Positions 7,081 to 14,318 of a DNA stretch of 15,401 nucleotides are shown piece by piece. Position numbers and translations under genes: made by a program. Positions within the stretch are counted from its first letter, which is position 1; each line of letters opens with the position of its first letter. Source of the stretch: Bacillota bacterium (GTDB lineage Bacteria; Bacillota; Clostridia; Christensenellales; Aristaeellaceae); assembly GCA_023409955.1 (NCBI GenBank), contig JAEYQQ010000183.1, positions 1-15,401 of the forward strand, read 5' to 3'. A model generated the notes under the pieces. It made no database searches and was not told where the DNA came from. It saw nothing but the letters and a program-made list of their open reading frames with translations.

Positions 7081-7116
7081 GAGCCAAAGTTTTTATGGTA
7101 AATGGAGGCAGGCGGA

Positions 7117-7860
7117 ATGGGCATTATTGCATCCCGCAATCTGGATGTTCAAAGGCGGGAGAAGGACGGCATCGTCTATTTCGACCGGGGAACCATAACG
7201 GGGGCCAGTGGCAGAAAATATGACCGCTTCGCGATTCAGACGCATTTTGTGCAGCGTGGGGAAAGCCAGGCGGAGTTGGTTCGTAAATATGTTCTGCCCC
7301 TTTCTCAACCGGGAGATGTGCTCTCCTTTGGCGCGAAGGTCATGTGCATGTGCGTGGAAAGCGTGAAGACCAAGGATGAGGTCAAGCCTGGCTTTTGGGC
7401 CAACCTTTTATGGCGGTTTGCAGGCATTAATCACACCGGGGTTGGTATGCATGAGCCTTATAAATTGCAGTTGGTCATTGATATGTGCGGGCTGCCCAGG
7501 GTGCTTCTGGCGGCATTTTTAAGCGCTGTTACCAAGCCCTTTGGGGTACGCGGCGTGTTTTATAAAGTGTGCGGCAAGGGCGTGGGCGGTATCGAAGGCT
7601 TCTACTTCCGTTCCAGCTTTGAAGTATACAAGAGCCTGGCGCTTATCAATCCCGCCAATGCGGACGAGCTGTGCGAGAAGCTGAGCCAGGAAACAGGCAT
7701 TCCTGTCGTGCTGATGGATGCCAATGACATTCAGAGGGACCAGTTGGGCAAGTCATCCAACATGACCTTGACGGATGCAGAACTGCAGGAAGCATTGAAG
7801 GACAACCCCTCCGGCCAGGGTGATGAATTGACCCCACTGATATTGATCCGACCCCTATAA
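7117..7860 (+). CDS. coenzyme F420-0:L-glutamate ligase family protein (CofE-like)
   Basis: Cytoplasmic protein of 247 residues resembling the Firmicute branch of the F420-0:gamma-glutamyl ligase family. CofE proper adds glutamate to F420-0 using GTP. Recognisable pieces are an N-terminal IQTHFV...ELVRKYVLPLSQPGDVLSF (about 40-71), GVGMHEPYKLQLVIDMCGLPRVLLAAF (about 108-134), VGGIEGFYF, the DANDI motif (about 201-205) and a C-terminal DNPSGQGDELTP block (about 229-240) rich in acidic and Gly residues that may bind metal and nucleotide. ATG 7117 is preferred over 7102 because GGAGG at 7104-7108 gives an 8-base spacing. It is monocistronic, with a strong promoter and terminator. No F420 biosynthesis or F420-using gene is in the window, so the real substrate may differ. 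The family call is from recognition of conserved blocks. Confidence 0.75.
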   Translation: MGIIASRNLDVQRREKDGIVYFDRGTITGASGRKYDRFAIQTHFVQRGESQAELVRKYVLPLSQPGDVLSFGAKVMCMCVESVKTKDEVKPGFWANLLWRFAGINHTGVGMHEPYKLQLVIDMCGLPRVLLAAFLSAVTKPFGVRGVFYKVCGKGVGGIEGFYFRSSFEVYKSLALINPANADELCEKLSQETGIPVVLMDANDIQRDQLGKSSNMTLTDAELQEALKDNPSGQGDELTPLILIRPL

Positions 7861-7902
7861 TCCAAAAGATTAGCTGGTATTGTGACGAGCAAATATTGCA
7901 GA

Positions 7903-7952
7903 GCCAAGCCTTGGGCAGTTAAGCATACTGACAAAGGCTTGGTGCTTTTTTT
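7903..7952 (+). terminator. intrinsic terminator after the F420-ligase-like gene
   Basis: Stem GCCAAGCCTT (7903-7912) with AAGGCTTGGT (7934-7943), with an inner CAGT/ACTG helix, followed by GCTTTTTTT (7944-7952). It closes the single-gene unit. Confidence 0.85.
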
Positions 7953-8128
7953 GTGAGGCTGTTTATAGTTGGTTATATCCGCGAAGGTTTTGCGCCAAAT
8001 AAATTGATAAACGAAGGGAAGCATATTTCTTATTGGAACGTGCTTCTCTTTGCATTACAAGCCGATGCTATACTGGCGGTGATGAGGTGTATGTTGCTTT
8101 CCTGTATTATGTTCCGGAGGTAATGATG

Positions 8129-9124
8129 ATGTTTCCTGATGCCGTATATTACGAAATGAACGTGCTTGACTATCCACTTGGTGGGTATTTAAAAGAGAAG
8201 TACGCGCATGTACCGTGGATCGAGATTGAGAACCACAATAATATTCCCAGTATGCGGGAACAGGAAAATAAAGAGTTTGCGCATATGAAGCGGCACTTGA
8301 TTGTGGGCCTGCGCAAGACCCACAAGTATGTGGAGAATCATAAGGTGTCTGACTTCCTTGTGCCGTATACCTCATCAGGCTGCAGTGCCATGTGCCTATA
8401 TTGCTATCTTGTGTGCAATTACAACAAATGCTCGTATATGCGTCTGTTTGTCAACCGGGAGCAGATGATGGATAAGCTGATTAAAACAGCAAAACAGTCA
8501 GATAAGGATTTGACCTTTGAAATCGGCAGCAACAGTGACCTGGTGTTGGAAAATACAATCACGGATAACCTACCTTGGACCATTGAAACCTTTGCCAAAG
8601 AAGAAAAGGGGCACCTGACCTTTCCCACGAAGTTTTCCATGGTGGAGTCAATCCTACACCTGGATCACAAGGGAAGAACCATTGTGCGCATGAGTGTGAA
8701 CCCCCAAGAGATCATATCGAGGATCGAACTGGGGACATCGCCTTTGCTGGATAGAATACAGGCCATCAATGCTGCTTGCGATGCGGATTATCCAGCCGGG
8801 CTGCTAATTGCGCCAGTGATATTGGTGGATCACTGGCAGGAGAAGTATACGGAGTTGCTGAAGATATTGGCCCAAGGGCTATCAACAAAAGCAAAAAGAA
8901 CGATGTTCATCGAAATAATCTTTATGACTTACAGCTTTGTGCACAGAGCCATTAACGGCGAAGCCTTTCCAAAGGCCCCTGAACTATACAATCCCTTCCT
9001 GATGACAGGAAGGGGACGGGGAAAATACTGCTATAAAGATGATATCCGTAAAGCAGGCGAAGCATTTTTACGGGAGGAGATTACAAAATATCTGGGGGAT
9101 ATACACGTTCTATATGTTGTATAA
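8129..9124 (+). CDS. splB: spore photoproduct lyase homologue (radical SAM)
   Basis: Radical-SAM enzyme of 331 residues (B. subtilis SplB: 342). Known members split the spore photoproduct, a thymine dimer made by UV in spore DNA, during germination. The [4Fe-4S]/SAM motif is GCSAMCLYCYL, with Cys85, Cys89 and Cys92 (CX3CX2C) and the family-typical YCY. Further family blocks are YPLG near the N-terminus, FPTKF, GLLIAPVI and GRGRGKY at the C-terminus. At the place where the B. subtilis hydrogen-donor Cys141 sits (FEAACTSD), this protein reads FEIGSNSD (Ser134), but it has two extra cysteines, Cys96 and Cys101, just after the cluster motif. GGAGG (8116-8120) gives 8-base spacing to ATG 8129; ATGs at 8123 and 8126 are alternatives. 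No splA precedes it. I see no clear sigma-G promoter. Confidence 0.88.
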   Translation: MFPDAVYYEMNVLDYPLGGYLKEKYAHVPWIEIENHNNIPSMREQENKEFAHMKRHLIVGLRKTHKYVENHKVSDFLVPYTSSGCSAMCLYCYLVCNYNKCSYMRLFVNREQMMDKLIKTAKQSDKDLTFEIGSNSDLVLENTITDNLPWTIETFAKEEKGHLTFPTKFSMVESILHLDHKGRTIVRMSVNPQEIISRIELGTSPLLDRIQAINAACDADYPAGLLIAPVILVDHWQEKYTELLKILAQGLSTKAKRTMFIEIIFMTYSFVHRAINGEAFPKAPELYNPFLMTGRGRGKYCYKDDIRKAGEAFLREEITKYLGDIHVLYVV

Positions 9125-9151
9125 GTTATGAGGCAAATAAGAGTAAAAGCA

Positions 9152-9227
9152 AATCCTCCATCTTCCACATGCATGACGCAGGCCAAAGAAGGCTGCGGAT
9201 AAACATGAAACCGTGGAATGGAGGATT
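9152..9227. terminator. long hairpin between converging splB and helicase genes
   Basis: AATCCTCCAT (9152-9161), a 2-base bulge and TCCAC pair with GTGGA and ATGGAGGATT (9213-9227), about 15 bp in all, enclosing a smaller CGCAG...CTGCG hairpin. On the minus strand it is followed by GGATTTGCTTTTACTCTTATTT, so it more likely ends the helicase transcript; it may serve both genes. Confidence 0.6.
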
Positions 9228-9265
9228 ACAAAATTTAATTCTCTAAATGAGAAGAAGCACTTTCA

Positions 9266-10444
9266 TTAACTGTTTTCAAAAAAGGGTTCTCCATCCTCTT
9301 TTACCAGGGTGCCCATTTCATCAAAGTGTAGGGGGATGGGTTTTGCAATCAGGTATTTCAAAATCTCATCCATGCGGACGCTGTCTGCGAAGGGCACCAG
9401 GGAGAAGGATACGCCGTGCTTTTTGGCCCTGCCTGTACGGCCGATGCGGTGGAGGTAGTATTCGTTTTCGTTGGGCAAATCGAAATTGATAACGGCTTCC
9501 ACGTCATCCACATCGATACCCCGGGCGGCTACATCGGTAGCCACCAGAATCTCGAACTTGCCCTTGCGGTAGGCCTGCATCACCGCGTTGCGCTGGCTTT
9601 GCTTGATATCGCCATGGATGCAGTCGGCACTGTATCCTGCCTTTTGCAGCCTGGTGGACAAACGCTGGGTCATGTCCTTGGTGTTGCAAAAGACCATGAT
9701 CCGGTGATACACATTTGCATCCAGCAAGTAAAGCAGATGGTCGAACTTTACTTCCCGCTGGCTGGCGATGACATATTGGGTGATTTGCGGCCGGTTTTCC
9801 TTGGTGGCTGCAATGGTGATCTCCAGCGGGTCCTGCTGGAACTTCCAGGCAATGGTCATCACGTCCTGATTGGTGGTGGCAGAAAACATCACCAACTGAC
9901 GGTTCACAGGTGCTGCTTCAATGATTTTGGTTACATCTTTTACAAAACCCATTTTCAGCATTTCGTCGGCTTCATCCAGCACCATGGTATGTACATGGTC
10001 CAGCCGGACAGTTCCACGCTGCATATGGTCCAGGATACGGCCTGGGGTGGCGACAATGACTTGCGGCTTGCGCTTTAACTGTGTCATCTGCTTGGTGATG
10101 GGTTGTCCGCCATATAAAACTGCAATTTTTATTTCTGGTATGAAGGCGGCCAGGCTTGCAAGCTCATCTCCAATTTGAATGGCCAGCTCACGGGTGGGGC
10201 AAAGCACCACCTCCTGGATGCGGTGGTCGGTGAGGCTGATATATTCCAGCATGGGTATGCCAAAGGCAGCCGTCTTGCCGGTGCCGGTGGGGGCAAGGGC
10301 TATAATGTCCCGGCCGGACATCATGGCGGGGATTGTTTTGGCCTGCACCGGAGTGACTTCGGTAAAGCCCATTTTCGCGACGGCTTTTAAGACTTCCTGG
10401 CTCAAGTCCAGCTGGGAAAAGGTTGTTATGGTGGTTTCAGACAA
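9266..10444 (-). CDS. DEAD-box ATP-dependent RNA helicase
   Basis: Unwinds RNA duplexes with ATP; likely in ribosome assembly or RNA decay. 392 residues, essentially only the two RecA-like domains with a very short tail, so it lacks the C-terminal RNA-binding extensions of CshA or DbpA types. Motifs in order: Q motif (Phe9, Gln34), I APTGTGKT (51-58), Ia PTREL (83-87), GG (112-113), Ib TPGR (133-136), II DEAD (157-160), III SAT (188-190), IV MVFCNT, V ATDVAARGID (302-311), VI HRIGRTGR (332-339). The start codon is TTG at 10444-10442: AAGGAG lies 9 bases upstream and there is no ATG near it in frame. A candidate promoter lies about 40-70 bases before. It stands alone between converging splB and the TSCPD gene. 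Confidence 0.95.
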   Translation of the reverse strand: MSETTITTFSQLDLSQEVLKAVAKMGFTEVTPVQAKTIPAMMSGRDIIALAPTGTGKTAAFGIPMLEYISLTDHRIQEVVLCPTRELAIQIGDELASLAAFIPEIKIAVLYGGQPITKQMTQLKRKPQVIVATPGRILDHMQRGTVRLDHVHTMVLDEADEMLKMGFVKDVTKIIEAAPVNRQLVMFSATTNQDVMTIAWKFQQDPLEITIAATKENRPQITQYVIASQREVKFDHLLYLLDANVYHRIMVFCNTKDMTQRLSTRLQKAGYSADCIHGDIKQSQRNAVMQAYRKGKFEILVATDVAARGIDVDDVEAVINFDLPNENEYYLHRIGRTGRAKKHGVSFSLVPFADSVRMDEILKYLIAKPIPLHFDEMGTLVKEDGEPFFENS

Positions 10445-10482
10445 AACAAATGGCTCCTTCTAGTTATGGATTGCCGCCTTTA

Positions 10483-10511
10483 ATTGTAGCATAAGACATT
10501 AGGAATGAAAA
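10483..10511 (-). promoter_or_regulatory. candidate promoter of the helicase gene
   Basis: On the minus strand TTTTCA (10511-10506), a 17-base spacer and TACAAT (10488-10483). The -35 box matches TTGACA at four of six positions, so this is moderate. Confidence 0.45.
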
Positions 10512-10581
10512 GCACAAGGCAGACAGTTGCTTTTGTGGAATAATGTGGGATGGCTATCTTTGTGGGTAATCTTTGCGTGGA

Positions 10582-10821
10582 TTATTCGCAATAGGCAAGG
10601 ATGGCTTTGGCCAGCTGATCAGGGCAGGAGGTTGCCCCCTGGCAAGGAATATCCACCAGCCGCTTCACGACATCCTGGGCGTTTTGTCCGATGACCATAC
10701 GGGCCAGTCCTTGGGTGTTACCCTTGCAGCCGCCAACAAATTGGCACACGGTAATAATGCCATCTTCGATTTCCAGCTGTATTTGCTTTGCGCAGGTACC
10801 TTGGGTTTTGTAAATAAACAT
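10582..10821 (-). CDS. stand-alone TSCPD-domain protein (TIGR03905 type)
   Basis: 79-residue protein matching the small four-cysteine TSCPD family. Cysteines fall at 10 (TCAKQI), 32 (GGCKGN), 60 (IPCQ) and 66 in the namesake TSCPDQL (65-71), with extra ones at 26 and 78. The same domain is found fused to class II ribonucleotide reductases, where it is thought to bind metal or nucleic acid; the free-standing form has no known function. GGAGG lies just before the chosen ATG (MFIYKTQGTC), which removes a 23-codon upstream extension that looks like leader sequence. It is divergent from the beta-propeller gene across a 171-base region with direct and inverted repeats. The family is secure; the role is unknown. 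Confidence 0.85.
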   Translation of the reverse strand: MFIYKTQGTCAKQIQLEIEDGIITVCQFVGGCKGNTQGLARMVIGQNAQDVVKRLVDIPCQGATSCPDQLAKAILAYCE

Positions 10822-10857
10822 ATGTAATCCTCCGTATTTGGTAATAAACAAAAGTAT

Positions 10858-10926
10858 ATTCTGTATGCATATTGCAAAATCCTTCCGCATACACCGATAT
10901 GATGCGGCAGTTCAATTCTGTATGCA
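10858..10926. repeat. paired 12-bp direct repeats flanking an inverted repeat
   Basis: ATTCTGTATGCA occurs at 10858-10869 and again at 10915-10926. Between them lies CCGCAT (10885-10890) - N11 - ATGCGG (10902-10907). This arrangement in a divergent promoter region looks like protein binding sites controlling the TSCPD gene, the propeller gene or both. The regulator is unknown. Confidence 0.5.
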
Positions 10927-10992
10927 CCCGCAAGACCCTCGCCTCATAAAATGCAGCATAAGACCCTGACGGGGGATGAAGGGGCGCGGAAC

Positions 10993-11856
10993 ATGCAACC
11001 TGTCATTTGGATTGCCGATAGGGAACTGGGTCTTTTTTTATGGAGCAGGGATGTTCTTCAACAGATTCCCTGTGCCTTGACATGGCCGCATGAACCATGC
11101 CCGGCTGCTAAACAGTTTTATTGTGCCTGCAAAAGCAGTTGTGAGGTTCAGCGGTTTATTATGCGTGAGGGGGATTGGAAAGCGGATAGCGTGTTCTCCG
11201 GGCCACCAGGCTTGGAGTGCATGCAGTCTTCACCGGATGGCGCATGGCTGTATTTGCTAAGCGGAGAAGCTGACAGCCTGCATGCGGTGGCAGCGGAAAC
11301 GGGCGAGCTGATATATGGCAATGAAGCGGGTGTGTACCCGCGCAGTATTCATGTGCACCCAAACGGTAAAACAGTGGCGGTGGCAGGAGGTGCATCGGGG
11401 GAGGTTTTACTTTTTCAGGCGCCGTCGCTGAATCTGTACCGACGTATTTCTGTACCAGGAATCGCCTGCCGTGTGGCGTTTGTGGAAGGGGGCATTGCTG
11501 TGCTTTGTGCTGTGGAGGATGATGAAGTACAGACACTGCTAGGTTATATTGGCAGCAACCGGTCTCAGATGGATGAAGTGATGGTGTTGCCAGGTTTGCC
11601 TGGCACATTGCAGCCGCTTCCCGATGGTTCGGTACTGGCCAGCTCCGTAGGTACGCTGGCAAAGGTTCCCTTGCGGCAAAAGGCCATGGTATGGCGTTCG
11701 GACAGCTTTGGCCTGCCGGGAGCCTTAAGTGTTTGGGGAGAAGAGGTGCTGGTTAGCGATCCGCTGCTTGGTAAAGTAATGGCTTTGAACTGGCGCAGGC
11801 CCAGGGAACAGCGAGTGCTGTTTGAAGGGGTCGAAGCAGTTGCGGTATTTCAGTAG
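10993..11856 (+). CDS. beta-propeller (YncE-like) protein with an N-terminal cysteine cluster
   Basis: 287-residue protein with no signal peptide or membrane helix, so probably cytoplasmic. The middle and C-terminal parts show propeller-like blade repeats: SPDGAWLYLLSGEADSL (about 80-96), HPNGKTVAVAGGASGEVLLF (about 122-141) and LPDGSVLASSVGTLAKV near the C-terminus, each S/HPDG-turn followed by beta strands. Five cysteines fall within residues 27-50 (positions 27, 36, 44, 46, 50, including CAC), suggesting a metal site or disulfide cluster. ATG 10993 is taken because GAAGGGG lies about 10 bases upstream; the in-frame ATG at 10951 has none. It is divergent from the TSCPD gene and ends before a hairpin shared with the oxidoreductase operon. 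The function is not known; propellers of this class often bind ligands or act as lactonase-like enzymes. Confidence 0.65.
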   Translation: MQPVIWIADRELGLFLWSRDVLQQIPCALTWPHEPCPAAKQFYCACKSSCEVQRFIMREGDWKADSVFSGPPGLECMQSSPDGAWLYLLSGEADSLHAVAAETGELIYGNEAGVYPRSIHVHPNGKTVAVAGGASGEVLLFQAPSLNLYRRISVPGIACRVAFVEGGIAVLCAVEDDEVQTLLGYIGSNRSQMDEVMVLPGLPGTLQPLPDGSVLASSVGTLAKVPLRQKAMVWRSDSFGLPGALSVWGEEVLVSDPLLGKVMALNWRRPREQRVLFEGVEAVAVFQ

Positions 11857-11902
11857 GATGAGGCTTATCCATTTTCAAGGATTCAAACATATGTTGATGG
11901 AA

Positions 11903-11936
11903 CAGGGAGGCTTTCTTATTGAAGAAGGCCTCCCTG
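11903..11936. terminator. bidirectional hairpin between converging genes
   Basis: 15-bp stem with one G-U pair: CAGGGAGGCTTTCTT (11903-11917), loop ATTG, AAGAAGGCCTCCCTG (11922-11936). It lies between the converging propeller gene and oxidoreductase operon and is likely to end both transcripts, although neither side has a long T-run. Confidence 0.7.
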
Positions 11937-11947
11937 CATGTTATTGC

Positions 11948-12505
11948 TCAGACCCTTTTAAGTTCTTCTTGGCATACAGCTTTCATGCCGGCTTCCATGG
12001 CCTTGCGGTTTATGATAAGGAGGTCGGCTTTCTTTTCGCCGAAGACATCCTTCAGGGCATCCATGGCGCTTTCTAAACGGATAACGTTTGTAGCTGCAAT
12101 GATGGCGCCAAGCATGACCATGTTGGCTACGCGGCTGTTGCCTAAAGATTCGGCAATATCATTGCAGGGTACAGGCAGTATCTTTGTATCGCTGCGCTGG
12201 GGCATGGCATCAATAAGGGAAGTGTTGTAAAGCAGTATTCCGCCGGTTTCCATAGCAGGCTCGAACTTTTTAAGTGACGGCAGGTTCATAACCGCAGCCA
12301 CCGGCGGTTCTGTAACCAATGGGGTGCCGATGGGCTCATCGCTGATGACTACGGCGCAGTAGGCTTCACCGCCTCGCATCTCCGGGCCATAGCTGGGCAT
12401 CCAGCTGACATTTTTGCCTTCGAGCATGGCTGCCTTGGCCATGAGCTGGCCAATGAGCAAGATGCCCTGCCCGCCAAAGCCTGCAATGAGGAACTGGGAC
12501 TCCAT
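11948..12505 (-). CDS. 2-oxoacid:ferredoxin oxidoreductase, gamma subunit (KorC/VorA type)
   Basis: Gamma subunit of a four-subunit 2-oxoacid:ferredoxin oxidoreductase, which converts a 2-oxoacid and CoA to acyl-CoA, CO2 and reduced ferredoxin. 185 residues, the normal size. It begins with the family signature GFGGQGILLIGQLMAKAA (about 9-26), then PSYGPEMRGGEAYCAV (about 37-52), where the RGG segment contacts CoA in homologues, and an ANMVMLGAI motif (about 126-134). GGAGG lies 9 bases before the ATG. The start follows the TPP-subunit stop by a single base (TGATATG), so the two are translationally coupled. Last gene of the operon. The substrate cannot be fixed from this subunit: 2-oxoglutarate or branched-chain 2-oxoacids are the main options. 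Confidence 0.92.
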   Translation of the reverse strand: MESQFLIAGFGGQGILLIGQLMAKAAMLEGKNVSWMPSYGPEMRGGEAYCAVVISDEPIGTPLVTEPPVAAVMNLPSLKKFEPAMETGGILLYNTSLIDAMPQRSDTKILPVPCNDIAESLGNSRVANMVMLGAIIAATNVIRLESAMDALKDVFGEKKADLLIINRKAMEAGMKAVCQEELKRV

Positions 12506-12506
12506 A

Positions 12507-13244
12507 TCAACCCACCTCCTTTTTTACGCCAAGGGGGTATTGGGGGATCATGGCGGTTGCCAGCCAATTCAGCGCTTCTTTGGGGGTCATTCCCCAGTTG
12601 GTGGGACAGGTAGACAGTACTTCTATCAGGGTAAAGCCCTTGCCCAGGGCTTGTATTTCAAAGGCCTTTTTGATTGCTTTCTTAGCATCCATGATGTGCT
12701 TAACGTCATGGGTGGAAACCCTGGCGATATAGGCTGGACCGTCCAATGTGGCCAGCATTTCGCTGATTTTGATAGGGAAGCCGCAAAGGGCAGTATCCCT
12801 GCCATAGGGGGAGGTGGTGGTCACTTGTCCCGGTAAGGTGGTGGGAGCCATTTGACCGCCTGTCATGCCATAGATAGCGTTATTCACAAAGATCACGGTG
12901 ATTTTTTCACCTCTTGCGGCGGCATGAACGATCTCTGCCGCACCGATGGATGCCAGGTCGCCATCTCCCTGATAGGTAAAGACCAGATGATCGGGGTGAA
13001 CCCGCTTGATGCCTGTGGCAACCGCCGGTGCACGTCCATGGGCGGCCTGCATCATGTCACAATTAAAATAATCATAAGCAAATACGGCACAGCCCACTGG
13101 TGCTACGCCAATGGCCTTATCCTGCATGTTCAGCTCTTCAATGGATTCCCCTACCAGACGGTGAATGATACCGTGGGTACAGCCGGGACAATAATGTGTG
13201 GGCTTGTCGGTGAGCATTTTCGTTTTTTGAAAAACGACTGCCAT
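12507..13244 (-). CDS. 2-oxoacid:ferredoxin oxidoreductase, TPP-binding beta subunit (KorB type)
   Basis: Carries the thiamine diphosphate that decarboxylates the 2-oxoacid. 245 residues. The TPP/Mg motif is GDGD (93-96), followed by VIFVNNAIYGMTGGQ (about 117-131). Four cysteines at 19 and 22 (YCPGC), 52 (VGCAVF) and 213 (STCPTNW) match those that hold the proximal [4Fe-4S] cluster in this enzyme family. The HGIIHRL segment after the first pair is typical of KorB-type subunits. Its ATG directly abuts the TAA of the alpha subunit, with GGAGG inside that gene's last codons, so translation is coupled. Short KorB subunits like this depend on a separate gamma subunit and ferredoxin subunit, both encoded here. 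Confidence 0.95.
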   Translation of the reverse strand: MAVVFQKTKMLTDKPTHYCPGCTHGIIHRLVGESIEELNMQDKAIGVAPVGCAVFAYDYFNCDMMQAAHGRAPAVATGIKRVHPDHLVFTYQGDGDLASIGAAEIVHAAARGEKITVIFVNNAIYGMTGGQMAPTTLPGQVTTTSPYGRDTALCGFPIKISEMLATLDGPAYIARVSTHDVKHIMDAKKAIKKAFEIQALGKGFTLIEVLSTCPTNWGMTPKEALNWLATAMIPQYPLGVKKEVG

Positions 13245-14306
13245 TTACTTCACCTCCATGCTGATTTGATGCAGTTTTTCCAGTACCTCACGAACGGAAG
13301 GCACCATACCACCAGTGCGCCCGAAAAAGTATACGGGTTTTATGCCATTTGCAGCCAGGCGTACATCCTCTACCATCTGCCCAAGGCTCATTTCAACGGT
13401 CAGGAAAGCTTTGGCGTGAGCAGCAGCTTCCTGTATTGTCTGATCTGGGAAAGGCCAAACAGTAATGGGTCGGATTAGGCCTACCCTCAGGCCTTCAGAC
13501 CTTGCTTTGCGCATGGCACTGCGAGCAATGCGTGCAGTAGTGCCGTAGGCGACCAGTATATAATCCGCATCTTCCACAAGTTCTGTTTGAACACGGACCT
13601 CGTTTTGTGCCATGAGATCATACTTTTGTTGTAATTTTAAGTTGTGCTTTTCCAATACAGTTGGGTCAATAAACAGGCTGTTGATAACAGCCCGTTCTTT
13701 TTTTGCGCCTGCAGCCCAGTTTTTATCCGGCAAGTCAGCAGCTGGGGTATAATCAGGCATCTGCACCGGTTCCATCATCTGACCTATAAGGCCATCGCCC
13801 ATGACCATAACGGGATTCCGGTAGCGGTCAGCAACATCAAACGCTAGCTGGGTCAGTTCCACTGCTTCCTGTACAGAGGCGGGGGCGAAAACAACCATGC
13901 GGTAATCACCATGGCCACCGCCCCGGGTGCTTTGAAAATAGTCGCTTTGTGCGGGCTGGATGGAGCCCAGGCCAGGGCCACCCCGGACCATATTAACGAT
14001 CACGCAGGGGAGCTCAGCCCCTACGATGTAGCTGATGCCTTCCTGTTTCAAGCTGATGCCGGGACTGGAGGATGAGGTCATCACCCGGGCACCTGCTCCG
14101 GCGGCACCATACACCATATTGATGGCCGCCACTTCACTCTCTGCCTGCAGGTAGCATCCACCTTCTTTAGGCATACGTTGAGACATGTATTCGGGTATCT
14201 GGTTTTGCGGTGTAATGGGATAACCAAAGAAAAACCGGCAGCCAGCTTGGATGGCGGCTTCGGCGATGGCCTCATTGCCCTTCATCAGCATTTTTTCCTG
14301 ACCCAA
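13245..14306 (-). CDS. vorB: 2-oxoacid:ferredoxin oxidoreductase, alpha subunit (VorB/KorA type)
   Basis: Pyrimidine-binding and substrate-binding alpha subunit, 353 residues. It opens LMKGNEAIAEAAI, then GYPITPQNQIPEYMS (about 28-42), the catalytic-site stretch SSSPGISLKQEGISY, and GSIQPAQSDYFQ with GGGHGDYR, all typical of the group usually labelled 3-methyl-2-oxobutanoate:ferredoxin oxidoreductase subunit VorB. The label implies branched-chain oxoacids (from Val, Leu, Ile), but 2-oxoglutarate enzymes are close relatives and the true substrate is open. The start is TTG at 14306-14304: AGGAGG lies 8 bases upstream, whereas the in-frame ATG five codons on is too far from it. Second gene of the operon, 12 bases after the ferredoxin subunit. 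Confidence 0.92.
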   Translation of the reverse strand: MGQEKMLMKGNEAIAEAAIQAGCRFFFGYPITPQNQIPEYMSQRMPKEGGCYLQAESEVAAINMVYGAAGAGARVMTSSSSPGISLKQEGISYIVGAELPCVIVNMVRGGPGLGSIQPAQSDYFQSTRGGGHGDYRMVVFAPASVQEAVELTQLAFDVADRYRNPVMVMGDGLIGQMMEPVQMPDYTPAADLPDKNWAAGAKKERAVINSLFIDPTVLEKHNLKLQQKYDLMAQNEVRVQTELVEDADYILVAYGTTARIARSAMRKARSEGLRVGLIRPITVWPFPDQTIQEAAAHAKAFLTVEMSLGQMVEDVRLAANGIKPVYFFGRTGGMVPSVREVLEKLHQISMEVK

Positions 14307-14318
14307 GATAACCGCCTC

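Noticed and set aside
6620..7087. 155-codon minus-strand frame
   Set aside because: It crosses the Spo0E-like gene, its terminator and the next promoter, and has no recognisable protein features.
7953..8122. sigma-G promoter for splB
   Set aside because: I looked for -35/-10 boxes of the forespore type; only poor matches were found, so none is listed.
9416..10078. 220-codon plus-strand frame
   Set aside because: Antisense shadow of the DEAD-box helicase, whose motifs are all on the minus strand.
12852..13478. 208-codon plus-strand frame
   Set aside because: Antisense to the TPP-binding and alpha subunits of the oxidoreductase; no ribosome site.
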